Under the pieces are notes generated by a model. It searched no databases. It had not been told where the DNA came from and saw only the letters and a list, made by a program, of their open reading frames with translations. A DNA stretch of 7,682 bases from Selenomonadales bacterium (GTDB taxonomy: Bacteria > Bacillota > Negativicutes > RGIG982): assembly GCA_017390595.1 (NCBI GenBank), contig JAFPBC010000045.1, forward strand, positions 1-7,682. The letters are read 5' to 3'. The translations under genes and the position numbers were made by a program. Every line of letters begins with the position of its first letter. Position 1 is the first letter of the stretch. Below, in pieces: positions 1-6,357 of this stretch.

Positions 1-483
1 ACCGCCGCGTTGATGACGCTGATGGTCAACGCGCGCCATCTGTTCTACGGCTTGTCGATGCTGACAAGATTCCGCCCCTACGGCAAAGACAAAGCGTATC
101 CCGTCTTCGCGCTGACGGATGAGACCTACTCGCTCTACTGTCTGACAAAAGCGCCCGAAGGCGTATCCGAGAAGCAGTTCGACATCTCGCTCGCGCTTCT
201 CAACCATCTCTACTGGCTCATCGGCACCGCGCTCGGTGCCGCTATCGGCACGCATCTGCCGTTCGATGCCACAGGTATCGACTTCGCGATGACGGCGCTG
301 TTTGCCGTTATCTTCCTCGAACAATGGGATTCGGCGACAGACCGCCGTCCCGCTGTCTGCGGGCTCGTCGTAACGCTCGCCTGCCTCGTTATCTTCGGCA
401 AAGACTGGTTCGTGCTTGCGTCGATGGTATCGCTTCTCGTGCTTCTGACGCTCGGCCGCAGCAGATTGGAGGGAAAACAATGA
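1..483 (+). CDS. azlC: AzlC-family branched-chain amino acid exporter, large subunit (5' end outside window)
   Basis: The large membrane subunit of the two-part AzlCD exporter, which moves branched-chain amino acids (and toxic analogues such as azaleucine) out of the cell. The reading frame is open from base 1, so the N-terminus is cut off by the window edge; 160 residues are visible against roughly 230-240 for the family. Near the visible start is the AzlC-type motif NARHLFYG, followed by a soluble loop. Hydrophobic segments then come around LYWLIGTALGAAIG, then FAMTALFAVIF, then two closely spaced helices running into the C-terminus (GLVVTLACLVIFG and VLASMVSLLVLLTLG). The stop codon overlaps the start of azlD (ATGA), which is the usual azlC-azlD arrangement and supports co-translation. 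Family assignment rests on motif, topology and partner gene; substrate is inferred from the family. Confidence 0.9.
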   Translation, partial: TAALMTLMVNARHLFYGLSMLTRFRPYGKDKAYPVFALTDETYSLYCLTKAPEGVSEKQFDISLALLNHLYWLIGTALGAAIGTHLPFDATGIDFAMTALFAVIFLEQWDSATDRRPAVCGLVVTLACLVIFGKDWFVLASMVSLLVLLTLGRSRLEGKQ

Positions 484-809
484 CTACGATAGAGATCGCC
501 ATCACCATCGCCATCGTCGCGCTCGTCACGCTGGCAACGCGCGCCCTGCCGTTTTTCGTATTCGGCGCGGACAGACCGCTTCCGCCGTATATCCGTTACC
601 TCAATACCGTTCTGCCGACAGCCGTCATCGCCATGCTCGTCGTCTACTGCCTCAAAGGCACGACGCTTATGACAGCGCCCTACGGTATGCCCGAGCTTAT
701 CAGTCTCGCGTTCCTTACCGTCATCCACCGCCGATTCAAAAAGATACTGCTGAGCATCGGCGGAAGCACAGCCCTCTATATGATACTCGTCCAAAAGGTC
801 TTCGCTTAA
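480..809 (+). CDS. azlD: AzlD-family branched-chain amino acid exporter, small subunit
   Basis: The small membrane partner of AzlC, 109 residues, the normal size for AzlD. The start chosen is the ATG that overlaps the azlC stop as ATGA; GGAGGG at 468-473 sits six bases upstream, so initiation here is well supported. The protein has an N-terminal helix (residues about 4-20), then the family motif TRALPFFVFG with nearby basic and proline residues. Further helices follow around LPTAVIAMLVVYCL and in the C-terminal third (ISLAFLTVIHRR, then IGGSTALYMILV). A longer in-frame reading from about 324 would run antiparallel to nothing but through azlC coding sequence, and is not needed. The unit ends at a hairpin terminator about 30 bases after the stop. 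Confidence 0.9.
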   Translation: MTTIEIAITIAIVALVTLATRALPFFVFGADRPLPPYIRYLNTVLPTAVIAMLVVYCLKGTTLMTAPYGMPELISLAFLTVIHRRFKKILLSIGGSTALYMILVQKVFA

Positions 810-841
810 CAGCAAGCGCAAACAGAATACCTGCATATACC

Positions 842-880
842 AAAACAGCCGAACGCATCATCTGCCTTCGGCTGTTTTCT
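842..880. terminator. Bidirectional rho-independent terminator between azlD and the CYTH gene
   Basis: A perfect 12-base inverted repeat, AAAACAGCCGAA at 842-853 and TTCGGCTGTTTT at 867-878, encloses a 13-base loop and ends in a T-rich tail (TTTTCTT) on the plus strand. Read on the minus strand the same hairpin ends in TTTT, and it begins directly after the CYTH stop codon (880-882). It can therefore serve both converging transcripts. Confidence 0.85.
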
Positions 881-1485
881 TATCCGCGCCGCAAAGCCAA
901 TCCACGCGCATATTTGCTGTCGTTTTCTTCGGTAAGCGCGAACTGCTGTTTGAGCCAATTCGCCAAGACGTGCAATGCCTCGACCTCGCCCGCCTTCAGC
1001 TCGAGCTCTATCTCGCGGATAGGCGATGTCTTGCCGCCCGCGCGCACTTCGCCTTCATCGAGCGCGATCTCTATCTTCGCCGTGCGGTCGCCCATCAGCC
1101 ACGATGTGCGTGAAAACTCCGTCTCCACGATCGGCACGAGCTTCGCCGACAAGTACGGCTCTACAAGCTCTGCGCCCTCCGTATCGGCAAATACCGTAAG
1201 ATCGGCATCGCCGTGCTCGACGTCTCGTTCGACTTCCATCCGCTGATGAAGACCGTTCTCGCTCTTGCCGCTGCCCTTCAGGCACGCGACCCAGCACCGG
1301 CCTTCCTTGCGTGTGCGATACGCAAGTCTCGCCTTGCCGAGCGCACCGTCCTCTGTATCGAAATAGCGCGCCATCATCTTCGTCGTGCGGCCTTCACCGC
1401 CCGACAAGAACGAGCAGATACCACGTACCTCATCTAAGGATACCGACTCCGCTACCGCGAGTTTCATCTCTATCTCCTGTGCCAT
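880..1485 (-). CDS. CYTH domain protein (probable triphosphate-hydrolysing enzyme)
   Basis: A stand-alone CYTH (triphosphate tunnel metalloenzyme) domain of 201 residues. Family members bind a triphosphate inside a beta-barrel with divalent metal ions; many bacterial ones split inorganic triphosphate or thiamine triphosphate. The diagnostic ExExK signature is at residues 4-8 (EIEMK). The order of later motifs fits the fold: ARYFDT (39-44), a basic AYRTRKEG stretch (55-62), CLKGSGK (68-74), VERDV, IEIALDEGEV, and near the end EIELELKAG. No CHAD domain is attached. The frame is open upstream to about 1584, but the ATG at 1485 puts ExExK at the N-terminus as expected and has AAGGAGGA at 1491-1498 just upstream, so that start is chosen. 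It is the second gene after the LysR regulator, with 11 bases between them. The substrate cannot be told from sequence. Confidence 0.88.
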   Translation of the reverse strand: MAQEIEMKLAVAESVSLDEVRGICSFLSGGEGRTTKMMARYFDTEDGALGKARLAYRTRKEGRCWVACLKGSGKSENGLHQRMEVERDVEHGDADLTVFADTEGAELVEPYLSAKLVPIVETEFSRTSWLMGDRTAKIEIALDEGEVRAGGKTSPIREIELELKAGEVEALHVLANWLKQQFALTEENDSKYARGLALRRG

Positions 1486-1490
1486 ACAGC

Positions 1491-1498
1491 TCCTCCTT
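1491..1498 (-). promoter_or_regulatory. Ribosome binding site for the CYTH gene, overlapping the LysR stop codon
   Basis: On the minus strand AAGGAGGA lies five bases before the CYTH ATG and its first two bases are the last two of the LysR stop codon TAA (1497-1499). It decides the CYTH start at 1485 and suggests that ribosomes finishing the regulator can re-initiate on the next gene. Confidence 0.85.
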
Positions 1499-2393
1499 AC
1501 AAGTACGTCCTCTCTTCCACGTACTCTCTGACAAAATCTATCCACAGCTGTGCCGCGCGAGGCACATACCGTTTCGTATTCCATATCAGCGCGATCTCCA
1601 GATATATCTGCGGGTCTGCGACAGGCACCGCCGACATCTGCCTCGGATTGAGCGAGTCCGCTATCTGCGCGGGCAGAAGCGTGATGCCGAGATTCGCCTC
1701 CACGATCTGCGTCATCAGCTCGCGCTGTGTCGTCTCAAGTATCACATTCGGCAAGAACCCTGCCGTCTTGCACCGCCTGAGTATCGCGTCATGCAAGCTG
1801 AAATCCTTGCGGAACAAGACAAAGTTCTCGTTTTCCAGATCGCGAAAATCTATCTGCCGAAGCTCCGACAAGGGATGCGACGGGTGAAGCACCACCTTTA
1901 ACGGGTCTTTCGGGAACAGTACCGTCCCGTACTGACCCTCCTGCGGCTTCGAGCAGACGATACCGACATCGATCGAACCCTCCTGCACCGCCGCCTCGAC
2001 ATTCTTCGACCCGTACTCAAACAGCTGGATATCGATGCCCGCATGACGACGCTTGAACCGTCCGAGAAGCTGACCGAACACCGTCGCTCCCGTGATGGGA
2101 GGAAGCCCGATGCGTAAAAGACCCTTCTCGCTCGTCATCTCATCTTGGAAATACCGCGTCACGCCCTGGAACATCTCCACGATCTTCGCCGCCTTGAGAA
2201 ACAGACGCTCGCCCGCATCCGTCAGCTCGACGAACTTCGAACTGCGTAAAAAAAGCGGTGTGCCCAGCTCCTCCTCAAGGTCGCGGATGACCTTGCTGAT
2301 CGTCGACTGCGAAACGAAGTTGACCTGCGCCGCCTTGCTGAAGCTCTTCAGCCGTGCCACATCTACAAAATATTTAAAATGCTTTATCTCCAT
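1497..2393 (-). CDS. LysR-family transcriptional regulator, CidR-like
   Basis: A full-length LysR-type DNA-binding regulator of 298 residues. The N-terminal winged helix-turn-helix covers about residues 1-60: the opening MEIKHFKYFVDVARLKSFSKAA, the recognition helix region SQSTISKVIRDLEEELG, and LFLRSSKFVELTDAG. A linker helix follows, then the two-lobed effector-binding domain from about residue 90 to the end, with typical pieces such as LRIGLPPITG, the GSIDVGIV stretch, and EANLGITLLPAQ. The N-terminal wording resembles CidR/YwbI regulators, which elsewhere control holin-like cidAB genes and acetoin or acetate overflow genes, but no such genes are in this window. It is divergent from the sirtuin gene, as LysR regulators often are from a target, and is co-oriented with the CYTH gene. 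Its own ribosome site is weak (AAGGCAGG about 10 bases before ATG). The effector is unknown. Confidence 0.9.
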   Translation of the reverse strand: MEIKHFKYFVDVARLKSFSKAAQVNFVSQSTISKVIRDLEEELGTPLFLRSSKFVELTDAGERLFLKAAKIVEMFQGVTRYFQDEMTSEKGLLRIGLPPITGATVFGQLLGRFKRRHAGIDIQLFEYGSKNVEAAVQEGSIDVGIVCSKPQEGQYGTVLFPKDPLKVVLHPSHPLSELRQIDFRDLENENFVLFRKDFSLHDAILRRCKTAGFLPNVILETTQRELMTQIVEANLGITLLPAQIADSLNPRQMSAVPVADPQIYLEIALIWNTKRYVPRAAQLWIDFVREYVEERTYL

Positions 2394-2410
2394 ACTACAA
2401 GACCTGCCTT

Positions 2411-2458
2411 GACAGTCGTCTGTCTATTGCCAAAATTCTGTTATTCATTTCGACAGAC
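2411..2458. promoter_or_regulatory. Candidate operator: GACAG/CTGTC inverted repeats between the LysR gene and the sirtuin gene
   Basis: The 164-base divergent gap contains GACAG-TCGT-CTGTC (2411-2424), a short dyad. It also contains GTCTGTC (2418-2424), matched by its exact reverse complement GACAGAC at 2452-2458, with 27 bases between. Three copies of one half-site in this place fit a binding site for the adjacent LysR-type protein, but they do not form a textbook T-N11-A box, so this is inference from position and symmetry. Confidence 0.4.
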
Positions 2459-2480
2459 CGCCGAATCTTTCCTTTTTTGT

Positions 2481-2509
2481 TTTACAACAAAATGGGTATA
2501 TGCTACACT
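2481..2509 (+). promoter_or_regulatory. Sigma-70-type promoter of the sirtuin gene
   Basis: TTTACA (-35, 2481-2486) and TACACT (-10, 2504-2509) are separated by 17 bases, and TGC immediately before the -10 gives an extended -10 element. Transcription would begin near 2516, leaving a leader of about 40 bases before the ATG at 2558. Confidence 0.6.
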
Positions 2510-2557
2510 GCAACTAAGGACATATCCGTTCATTCCAAAGAGAAAGAAGTGACGATC

Positions 2558-3310
2558 ATGGATGATAACATAAAAATGCTGAAACAGATGATCGCAGACA
2601 GCGACAACATCGTATTCTTCGGCGGAGCAGGCGTCTCGACAGACAGCGGTATCCCCGACTTCCGCTCGGCAGGAGGTCTCTTCCACGCGCGGACGAAGTT
2701 CGGTTGTTCGCCCGAAGAGGTCGTCAGCCACTCGTTCTACAAACGCCGTACCGAAGACTTCTTCGACTTCGTATTCGGCTCGATGATATTCCCCGATGTC
2801 AAGCCGAACACCACCCACCTCGCCCTTGCCAAGCTCGAACGAGAAGGCAAGCTCAAAGCCGTCGTCACGCAGAACATCGACGGACTGCATCAGGCAGGCG
2901 GCAGTAAGACCGTCTACGAGCTCCACGGCTCGTTCGCCCGTTCGACGTGTCAGTCGTGCAGACGCGCCTACGGCTACGACGACTTCTGCGACCCCTTACG
3001 TCGCCGAAAAGATTCGTACATCCCGCGATGCGACTGCGGCGGGGTCTTGAAGCCCGACGTCGTCTTATACGAAGAATCGCTCGACGACGACACCGTATCG
3101 GGTGCAATAGGCGCCATCAGCCGAGCCGATATGCTCATCGTCGGCGGTACCTCGCTCGTCGTCTACCCTGCGGCAGGACTACTGCGCTACTTCCGCGGAC
3201 GATACCTCGTCCTCATCAACCGCGACAGCACCCCCTACGACGACCAAGCCACGCTCGTCATCCACGACTCGCTCTCGGACGTATTCGCTCAGGCAGTCGG
3301 CACAGACTGA
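2558..3310 (+). CDS. Sirtuin-type NAD-dependent protein deacylase (Sir2 family)
   Basis: A 250-residue sirtuin that removes acyl groups from lysines in cytoplasmic proteins, consuming NAD and yielding nicotinamide and O-acetyl-ADP-ribose. The NAD-binding motif GGAGVSTDSGIPDFRS is at residues 22-37, TQNIDGLH at 104-111 and the catalytic histidine at 123 (ELHGS). Zinc-binding cysteines are C131, C134, C158 and C160 (CxxC then CxC), followed by KPDVVLYEE and late GGTSLVVYPAAG and LINRD motifs. Aligned from memory with E. coli CobB, its Tyr92 and Arg95, which favour succinyl-lysine, correspond to F69 and V72 here, so plain deacetylation is more likely. The frame is open to a TTG at 2477, but that lies upstream of the likely transcription start. 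ATG 2558 gives the usual sirtuin N-terminus, although its ribosome site (AAGAAGTGA) is weak and a GTG at 2549 is possible. The gene is divergent from the LysR regulator and its 3' end overlaps the acetyltransferase gene. Comparable genes are named cobB or srtN. Confidence 0.93.
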   Translation: MDDNIKMLKQMIADSDNIVFFGGAGVSTDSGIPDFRSAGGLFHARTKFGCSPEEVVSHSFYKRRTEDFFDFVFGSMIFPDVKPNTTHLALAKLEREGKLKAVVTQNIDGLHQAGGSKTVYELHGSFARSTCQSCRRAYGYDDFCDPLRRRKDSYIPRCDCGGVLKPDVVLYEESLDDDTVSGAIGAISRADMLIVGGTSLVVYPAAGLLRYFRGRYLVLINRDSTPYDDQATLVIHDSLSDVFAQAVGTD

Positions 3311-3810
3311 GCGAAATATTCGCGGTCTAAGATACCGAGTATCACAAGATCCTCGTACGTACCGTCCTCCGCTTGGATCGTCTCGCGGATAAGACCCTCG
3401 CGGACGAACCCCGCACTCTCGTACACATGAAGCGCTCGCGTATTATGCGGCTTGCAGTCAAGCCATGCGCGATGCGCTTTTTTCGTCTCGAAACCCCATT
3501 TGAGTAAGAGCCCCACCGTCTCCTTGCCGTATCCCATGCCCTGTTTGGCCACCATGATACGCATAAACTCAAGCTCCCCGTACGGATTCTCGAGCCCCGA
3601 CACGATAACGAACCCGACAGGCTCGCCCTCATGCGTCTCCACGACAAAATGCTTCGTATTGTCGCCGTTGAGCATCGCGCGGTGCACGTCGATATCGTAC
3701 GGGATCACGAACTGCGCATCGACAGGCTCATGCTCCACCGCCATGATATATTTGAGATCAGCCTCCTCCGCCTGGCGAAAACGAAGGCGCTCGCTCGTTG
3801 CTACGATCAT
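3289..3810 (-). CDS. GNAT-family N-acetyltransferase
   Basis: A complete GNAT acetyltransferase of 173 residues, which transfers an acetyl group from acetyl-CoA to an amine. It starts with the common GNAT opening (RLRFRQAEEADL, residues 8-19). The strand pair around HFVVETHEGEPVGFV (54-68) is followed by the acetyl-CoA pyrophosphate loop KQGMGYGKE (89-97) after EFMRIMV, then N123 and RALHVYESAGF (125-135), the motif B region. The overall pattern resembles RimJ/RimL- or SpeG-like GNATs, which act on ribosomal N-termini, polyamines or small amines; the substrate cannot be read from sequence. The ATG at 3810 has AAGGGAG about eight bases upstream. Its last 22 bases overlap the end of the sirtuin gene on the other strand, and no terminator lies between the two. 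Upstream it shares an AT-rich divergent region with the MscS gene. Confidence 0.9.
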   Translation of the reverse strand: MIVATSERLRFRQAEEADLKYIMAVEHEPVDAQFVIPYDIDVHRAMLNGDNTKHFVVETHEGEPVGFVIVSGLENPYGELEFMRIMVAKQGMGYGKETVGLLLKWGFETKKAHRAWLDCKPHNTRALHVYESAGFVREGLIRETIQAEDGTYEDLVILGILDREYFAQSVPTA

Positions 3811-3854
3811 AAAACAGTCTCCCTTCTATCTTGATGACATCTTGAAATCCGACA

Positions 3855-3905
3855 TCATTTTTTGTATACTTATCATATATATTATACACCATTCGACAAG
3901 GAGGT
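3855..3905. promoter_or_regulatory. AT-rich divergent promoter region for the GNAT and MscS genes
   Basis: The 105-base gap between the two divergent starts contains a very AT-rich core at 3858-3888. On the minus strand it offers TATGAT (3872-3877) with TTGTCG 16 bases upstream (3894-3899), and a perfect TATAAT (3881-3886) without a good -35. On the plus strand TATTAT at 3880-3885 matches five of six -10 bases, again with a poor -35. Which elements are used is not decidable by eye. A strong ribosome site for MscS, AAGGAGGT at 3898-3905, overlaps the minus-strand -35 candidate. Confidence 0.5.
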
Positions 3906-3915
3906 TTACATAGCA

Positions 3916-4962
3916 ATGGAAAAATATTTTTCTGCTGTTTCCATAGAATCCTGGACACTGCCTGTCCTCGTCTTCGTATGCAGCATCATCCTCGGTATCA
4001 TCATCGACAGACAACTCCAGCGTAAACTGCATCCGCAAGACGGACAGCCCGACCCCGAAAGCCTCTCGTACATCGCGGCGAAAACGCTCCGCTTCATGCC
4101 GATCCTGTGGAGTTTGATGGTCGGCATCTACTGGGCGATCCACATGATAGACATCACCCCGTACGTACAAAATATCCTCAGCCTCTTCCTCAAGTCGCTC
4201 GTCCTCCTCTCCACGACCATCACCGTAGCACGCATCATCGTCAATGCCGTCCACTACTACCTGCGACGTAACGCGGAGAACCTCTCCTCCTCGTCGCTTC
4301 TGGCGCATCTACTCGAATTCATCGTCTACTCGTGCGGTCTTATGATCATCCTGCAAGCGTGTGACATCTCCATCGCCCCCATCCTCACCGCCCTCGGTAT
4401 CGGCGGTATGGCAGTCGCCATCGCACTCCAGGACACGCTCACCAACTTCTTCGCAGGCCTTCAGCTCATCGTCATGAAGCCCATCAAAGTAGGCGACTTC
4501 ATCCGCCTGTCGAGCGGGGAAGAAGGCTTCGTCGTCGACATCAACTTCCGCCACACCTCCATACAGGACGTCAACCTCGGCATGATCATCGTACCGAATC
4601 AGGCAGTATCGTCCGCCACGCTCATGAACTACGACCTTCCGCGACGTGAGATATTCCTCACCGTACCGTGCGGTGTCAGCTACGACAGCGACCTCGAACA
4701 CGTAGAACGCGTCTGCATCGAAGTCGCAACAGCCGTCATGGAACAACAATCGCCCAACACCACCTACGAACCGTTCGTCCGCTACCAGGCCTTCGGCCCG
4801 TCGAGCATCGACTTCAACGTCATCCTCCCCACCGACAACGTCGCACAGCGCAGCATCCTCCGCCACGAATTCGTCAAAGCCCTCACCGTCCGCTTCCGTG
4901 AAGAAGGCATCGAGATCCCATACCCCATCCAGACCGTACAGCTTACAAAACAAGCAGAATAA
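3916..4962 (+). CDS. MscS-family small-conductance mechanosensitive channel
   Basis: An inner-membrane channel of 348 residues that opens under membrane tension and releases solutes during osmotic downshock. Hydrophobic segments lie near residues 14-30, 60-78, 86-112, 133-150 and 153-186, so about five helices. The last is the pore helix, with the Gly/Ala-rich ALGIGGMAVAIALQDTLTNFFAG typical of the family. It leads directly into the beta domain through MKPIKVGDFIR (187-197), then EEGFVVDINFRHTSI, IIVPNQ and a mixed alpha/beta C-terminal domain ending in IPYPIQTVQL. The family core is intact; it is longer than E. coli MscS (286) because of extra N-terminal helices. The ATG at 3916 is the only sensible start after AAGGAGGT, though the spacing (about 11 bases) is long. 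It is a single-gene unit with its own promoter region and terminator. Confidence 0.93.
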   Translation: MEKYFSAVSIESWTLPVLVFVCSIILGIIIDRQLQRKLHPQDGQPDPESLSYIAAKTLRFMPILWSLMVGIYWAIHMIDITPYVQNILSLFLKSLVLLSTTITVARIIVNAVHYYLRRNAENLSSSSLLAHLLEFIVYSCGLMIILQACDISIAPILTALGIGGMAVAIALQDTLTNFFAGLQLIVMKPIKVGDFIRLSSGEEGFVVDINFRHTSIQDVNLGMIIVPNQAVSSATLMNYDLPRREIFLTVPCGVSYDSDLEHVERVCIEVATAVMEQQSPNTTYEPFVRYQAFGPSSIDFNVILPTDNVAQRSILRHEFVKALTVRFREEGIEIPYPIQTVQLTKQAE

Positions 4963-4967
4963 ACGAC

Positions 4968-5002
4968 AAAGAACGTACCCATCTCGCGGTACGTTCTTTT
5001 TT
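4968..5002 (+). terminator. Rho-independent terminator after the MscS gene
   Basis: A perfect 12-base stem, AAAGAACGTACC (4968-4979) with GGTACGTTCTTT (4988-4999), closes an eight-base loop and runs into six Ts. It begins six bases after the MscS stop codon. Confidence 0.92.
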
Positions 5003-5038
5003 ATTCCCTGCCCACCATACCACCACCCACGCGCTCTG

Positions 5039-5047
5039 TGGTACAAT
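5039..5047 (+). promoter_or_regulatory. Extended -10 promoter of the exported-protein gene
   Basis: TGGTACAAT gives a TG extension and a -10 hexamer TACAAT (5042-5047), five of six bases matching consensus. No -35 match is visible at the usual distance. The site lies 31 bases before the ATG at 5078, with GGGAGG at 5064-5069 eight bases before that start. Confidence 0.55.
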
Positions 5048-5077
5048 ATAGATAACGAACGACGGGAGGTTGCGGTT

Positions 5078-6323
5078 ATGATGATAAGATCGCTCTTTGT
5101 GATATTGTTGATGATAGGGCTTATGATGCCGTGCGCATGGGCAGAGGAGGCGAGTGCGAAGTCTTCGCCGTTATCTAAAGTCACGATCGAATCAGATGAA
5201 TGGATGGAAGGCGATACGTATCATATCCGCTACACGTTTACCAATCCGACAGACGAAGTGATCGAGGAGACTGTCCTCCGTACCAATGTTTTGCTCTACA
5301 CGCATGACAGGGCTCCGTACAGCCCCGCTATCACCAAACGAGATCCCGCCCCCGAATGGGTCCTTCGCGTCGAGCCTCATTCATCGACGACGCACACCAT
5401 CACATTTCCCAAAGAACCTGCTTTTACATTTTACCCATGAGAAAACAAGCTTCTATCTGTCTGACGGCAGCACCTTGTCCTATTATTTTAGCCTTCCTTC
5501 TATCATAAATATCACTCCTGTCGATATCGATTTTCGCGTCGAACCGACTGCACTTAATAAAGGTATTCTGACGCTGACCATTACCAATCGCTCTTTTGAG
5601 ACATTGCATAGTCTCCGAAATATAAGACTCTATACACAGACAGGAGAATATTCATCACATAACGAGATTATTCCGCTACCCTCTCCGATCCCGCTTGATC
5701 TGGAACCGAACAAAACGAAAACGCTCCAAATACCCGTTCCGCTCACCGATCATCTCTCTCTAGATTCTGCATGTGCATATTATCCCGACTTGGATATTGA
5801 TGAGCTGCGCTACATGTATAATCGAGACAAAAAGAGTTTTACGCAATGGGTAAGACAAAAATACTATCAATATCTTCCCACCGTACATCACGCTAAACTT
5901 CCCGACACTCTTATATTCGGAAACATGGAACCAATCAAAAATGGCATCGTCTATTATCTGACCTTTTATAACAACACCGATCGACCGCAGAAGATAGAGT
6001 ACCTCTTCATGACTTCCGACTATGAAGATATGTTCTTTACCCGAAAAAATATCTCCTGGTCACTCTCCTTGGAAAATGACCCGATACGTCTCTATCCCGG
6101 TCAGATCAAACGATACGCGTTTGCACTTCCCATCATTGCTGATACAATAGAAACCGCTTTAGCCTCGACTACGATCTTCGAAGCCAATAGTGGGGGTGAT
6201 CACCACCCGAGCATCTCTGCCGAACCACTTCACGCGATGCAAAAAGTCGTGTACAAGCCGCTGAGATTTTCTGAGCTTTACCCTAATATCAGCTACCCAC
6301 ATTCCCTTCCGCACAAGTACTAA
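5078..6323 (+). pseudogene. Exported three-repeat beta-rich protein of unknown function, interrupted by a frameshift
   Basis: I do not recognise a named family. The start at ATG 5078 is well supported by GGGAGG eight bases upstream and by an N-terminal signal peptide: basic residue, a hydrophobic run through about residue 17, and a likely signal peptidase I site after AWA at 20-22. The first frame stops at TGA 5438-5440 after 120 residues. The next frame is open to the stop at 6321-6323 but has no ribosome site and no ATG near its beginning. Skipping one base in TTTT (5429-5432) joins them as FTF-THEKTSF, giving one protein of about 414 residues. Related repeat units on both sides of the break (5231-5410, 5574-5741, 5958-6131) show that the halves belong together. 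The content suggests Ig-like beta-sandwich modules in a secreted or surface-attached protein. A sequencing error, a real mutation or a programmed +1 shift could each explain the break; a real mutation or error is more likely. Confidence 0.7.
5231..6131 (+). repeat. Three diverged protein-level repeats within the exported protein
   Basis: Unit 1 (5231-5410, first frame) runs YTFTNPTDE ... VLLYT ... VLRVEPHSSTTHTITFP. Unit 2 (5574-5741, second frame) runs LTITNRSFE ... IRLYT ... PLDLEPNKTKTLQIPVP. Unit 3 (5958-6131, second frame) runs LTFYNNTDR ... YLFMT ... PIRLYPGQIKRYAFALP. The shared skeleton is a beta strand with Asn, a polar turn, a L-Y/F-x-T strand, then L-x-x-E/Y-P and a closing strand ending in Pro. 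Unit starts are about 114 and 128 residues apart. Resemblance was judged by eye and is visible only in protein. Confidence 0.55.
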
Positions 6324-6357
6324 CCGTTGACCGATATCACGGCTTCTCCTCGCATAC

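Noticed and set aside
210..836. Minus-strand open frame opposite azlC/azlD
   Set aside because: Charged, low-order sequence antisense to two recognisable membrane protein genes, with no ribosome site.
1486..1584. N-terminal extension of the CYTH protein
   Set aside because: It would overlap the LysR gene and push the ExExK signature away from the N-terminus; the ATG at 1485 has an excellent ribosome site.
2477..2557. Sirtuin start at TTG 2477
   Set aside because: This start would precede the predicted promoter -10 and adds residues unlike the family; ATG 2558 gives a normal sirtuin length.
3864..3887. GTATA ... TATAC inverted repeat in the GNAT/MscS gap
   Set aside because: Five-base arms in a very AT-rich stretch with a 14-base gap are expected by chance and are explained by overlapping promoter elements.
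3862..3915. MscS start at TTG 3862
   Set aside because: It lies within the AT-rich promoter region and upstream of the AAGGAGGT ribosome site.
4309..5184. Long minus-strand open frame (about 291 residues) opposite the MscS gene
   Set aside because: It lies antisense to a clear MscS gene, has an odd composition very rich in Asp, Glu and Val, crosses the MscS terminator and the next promoter, and matches no family; it is a shadow of codon bias.
6195..6204. Ten-base palindrome GGTGATCACC
   Set aside because: Lies inside coding sequence, is short, and has no second copy or neighbouring signal; chance is enough.
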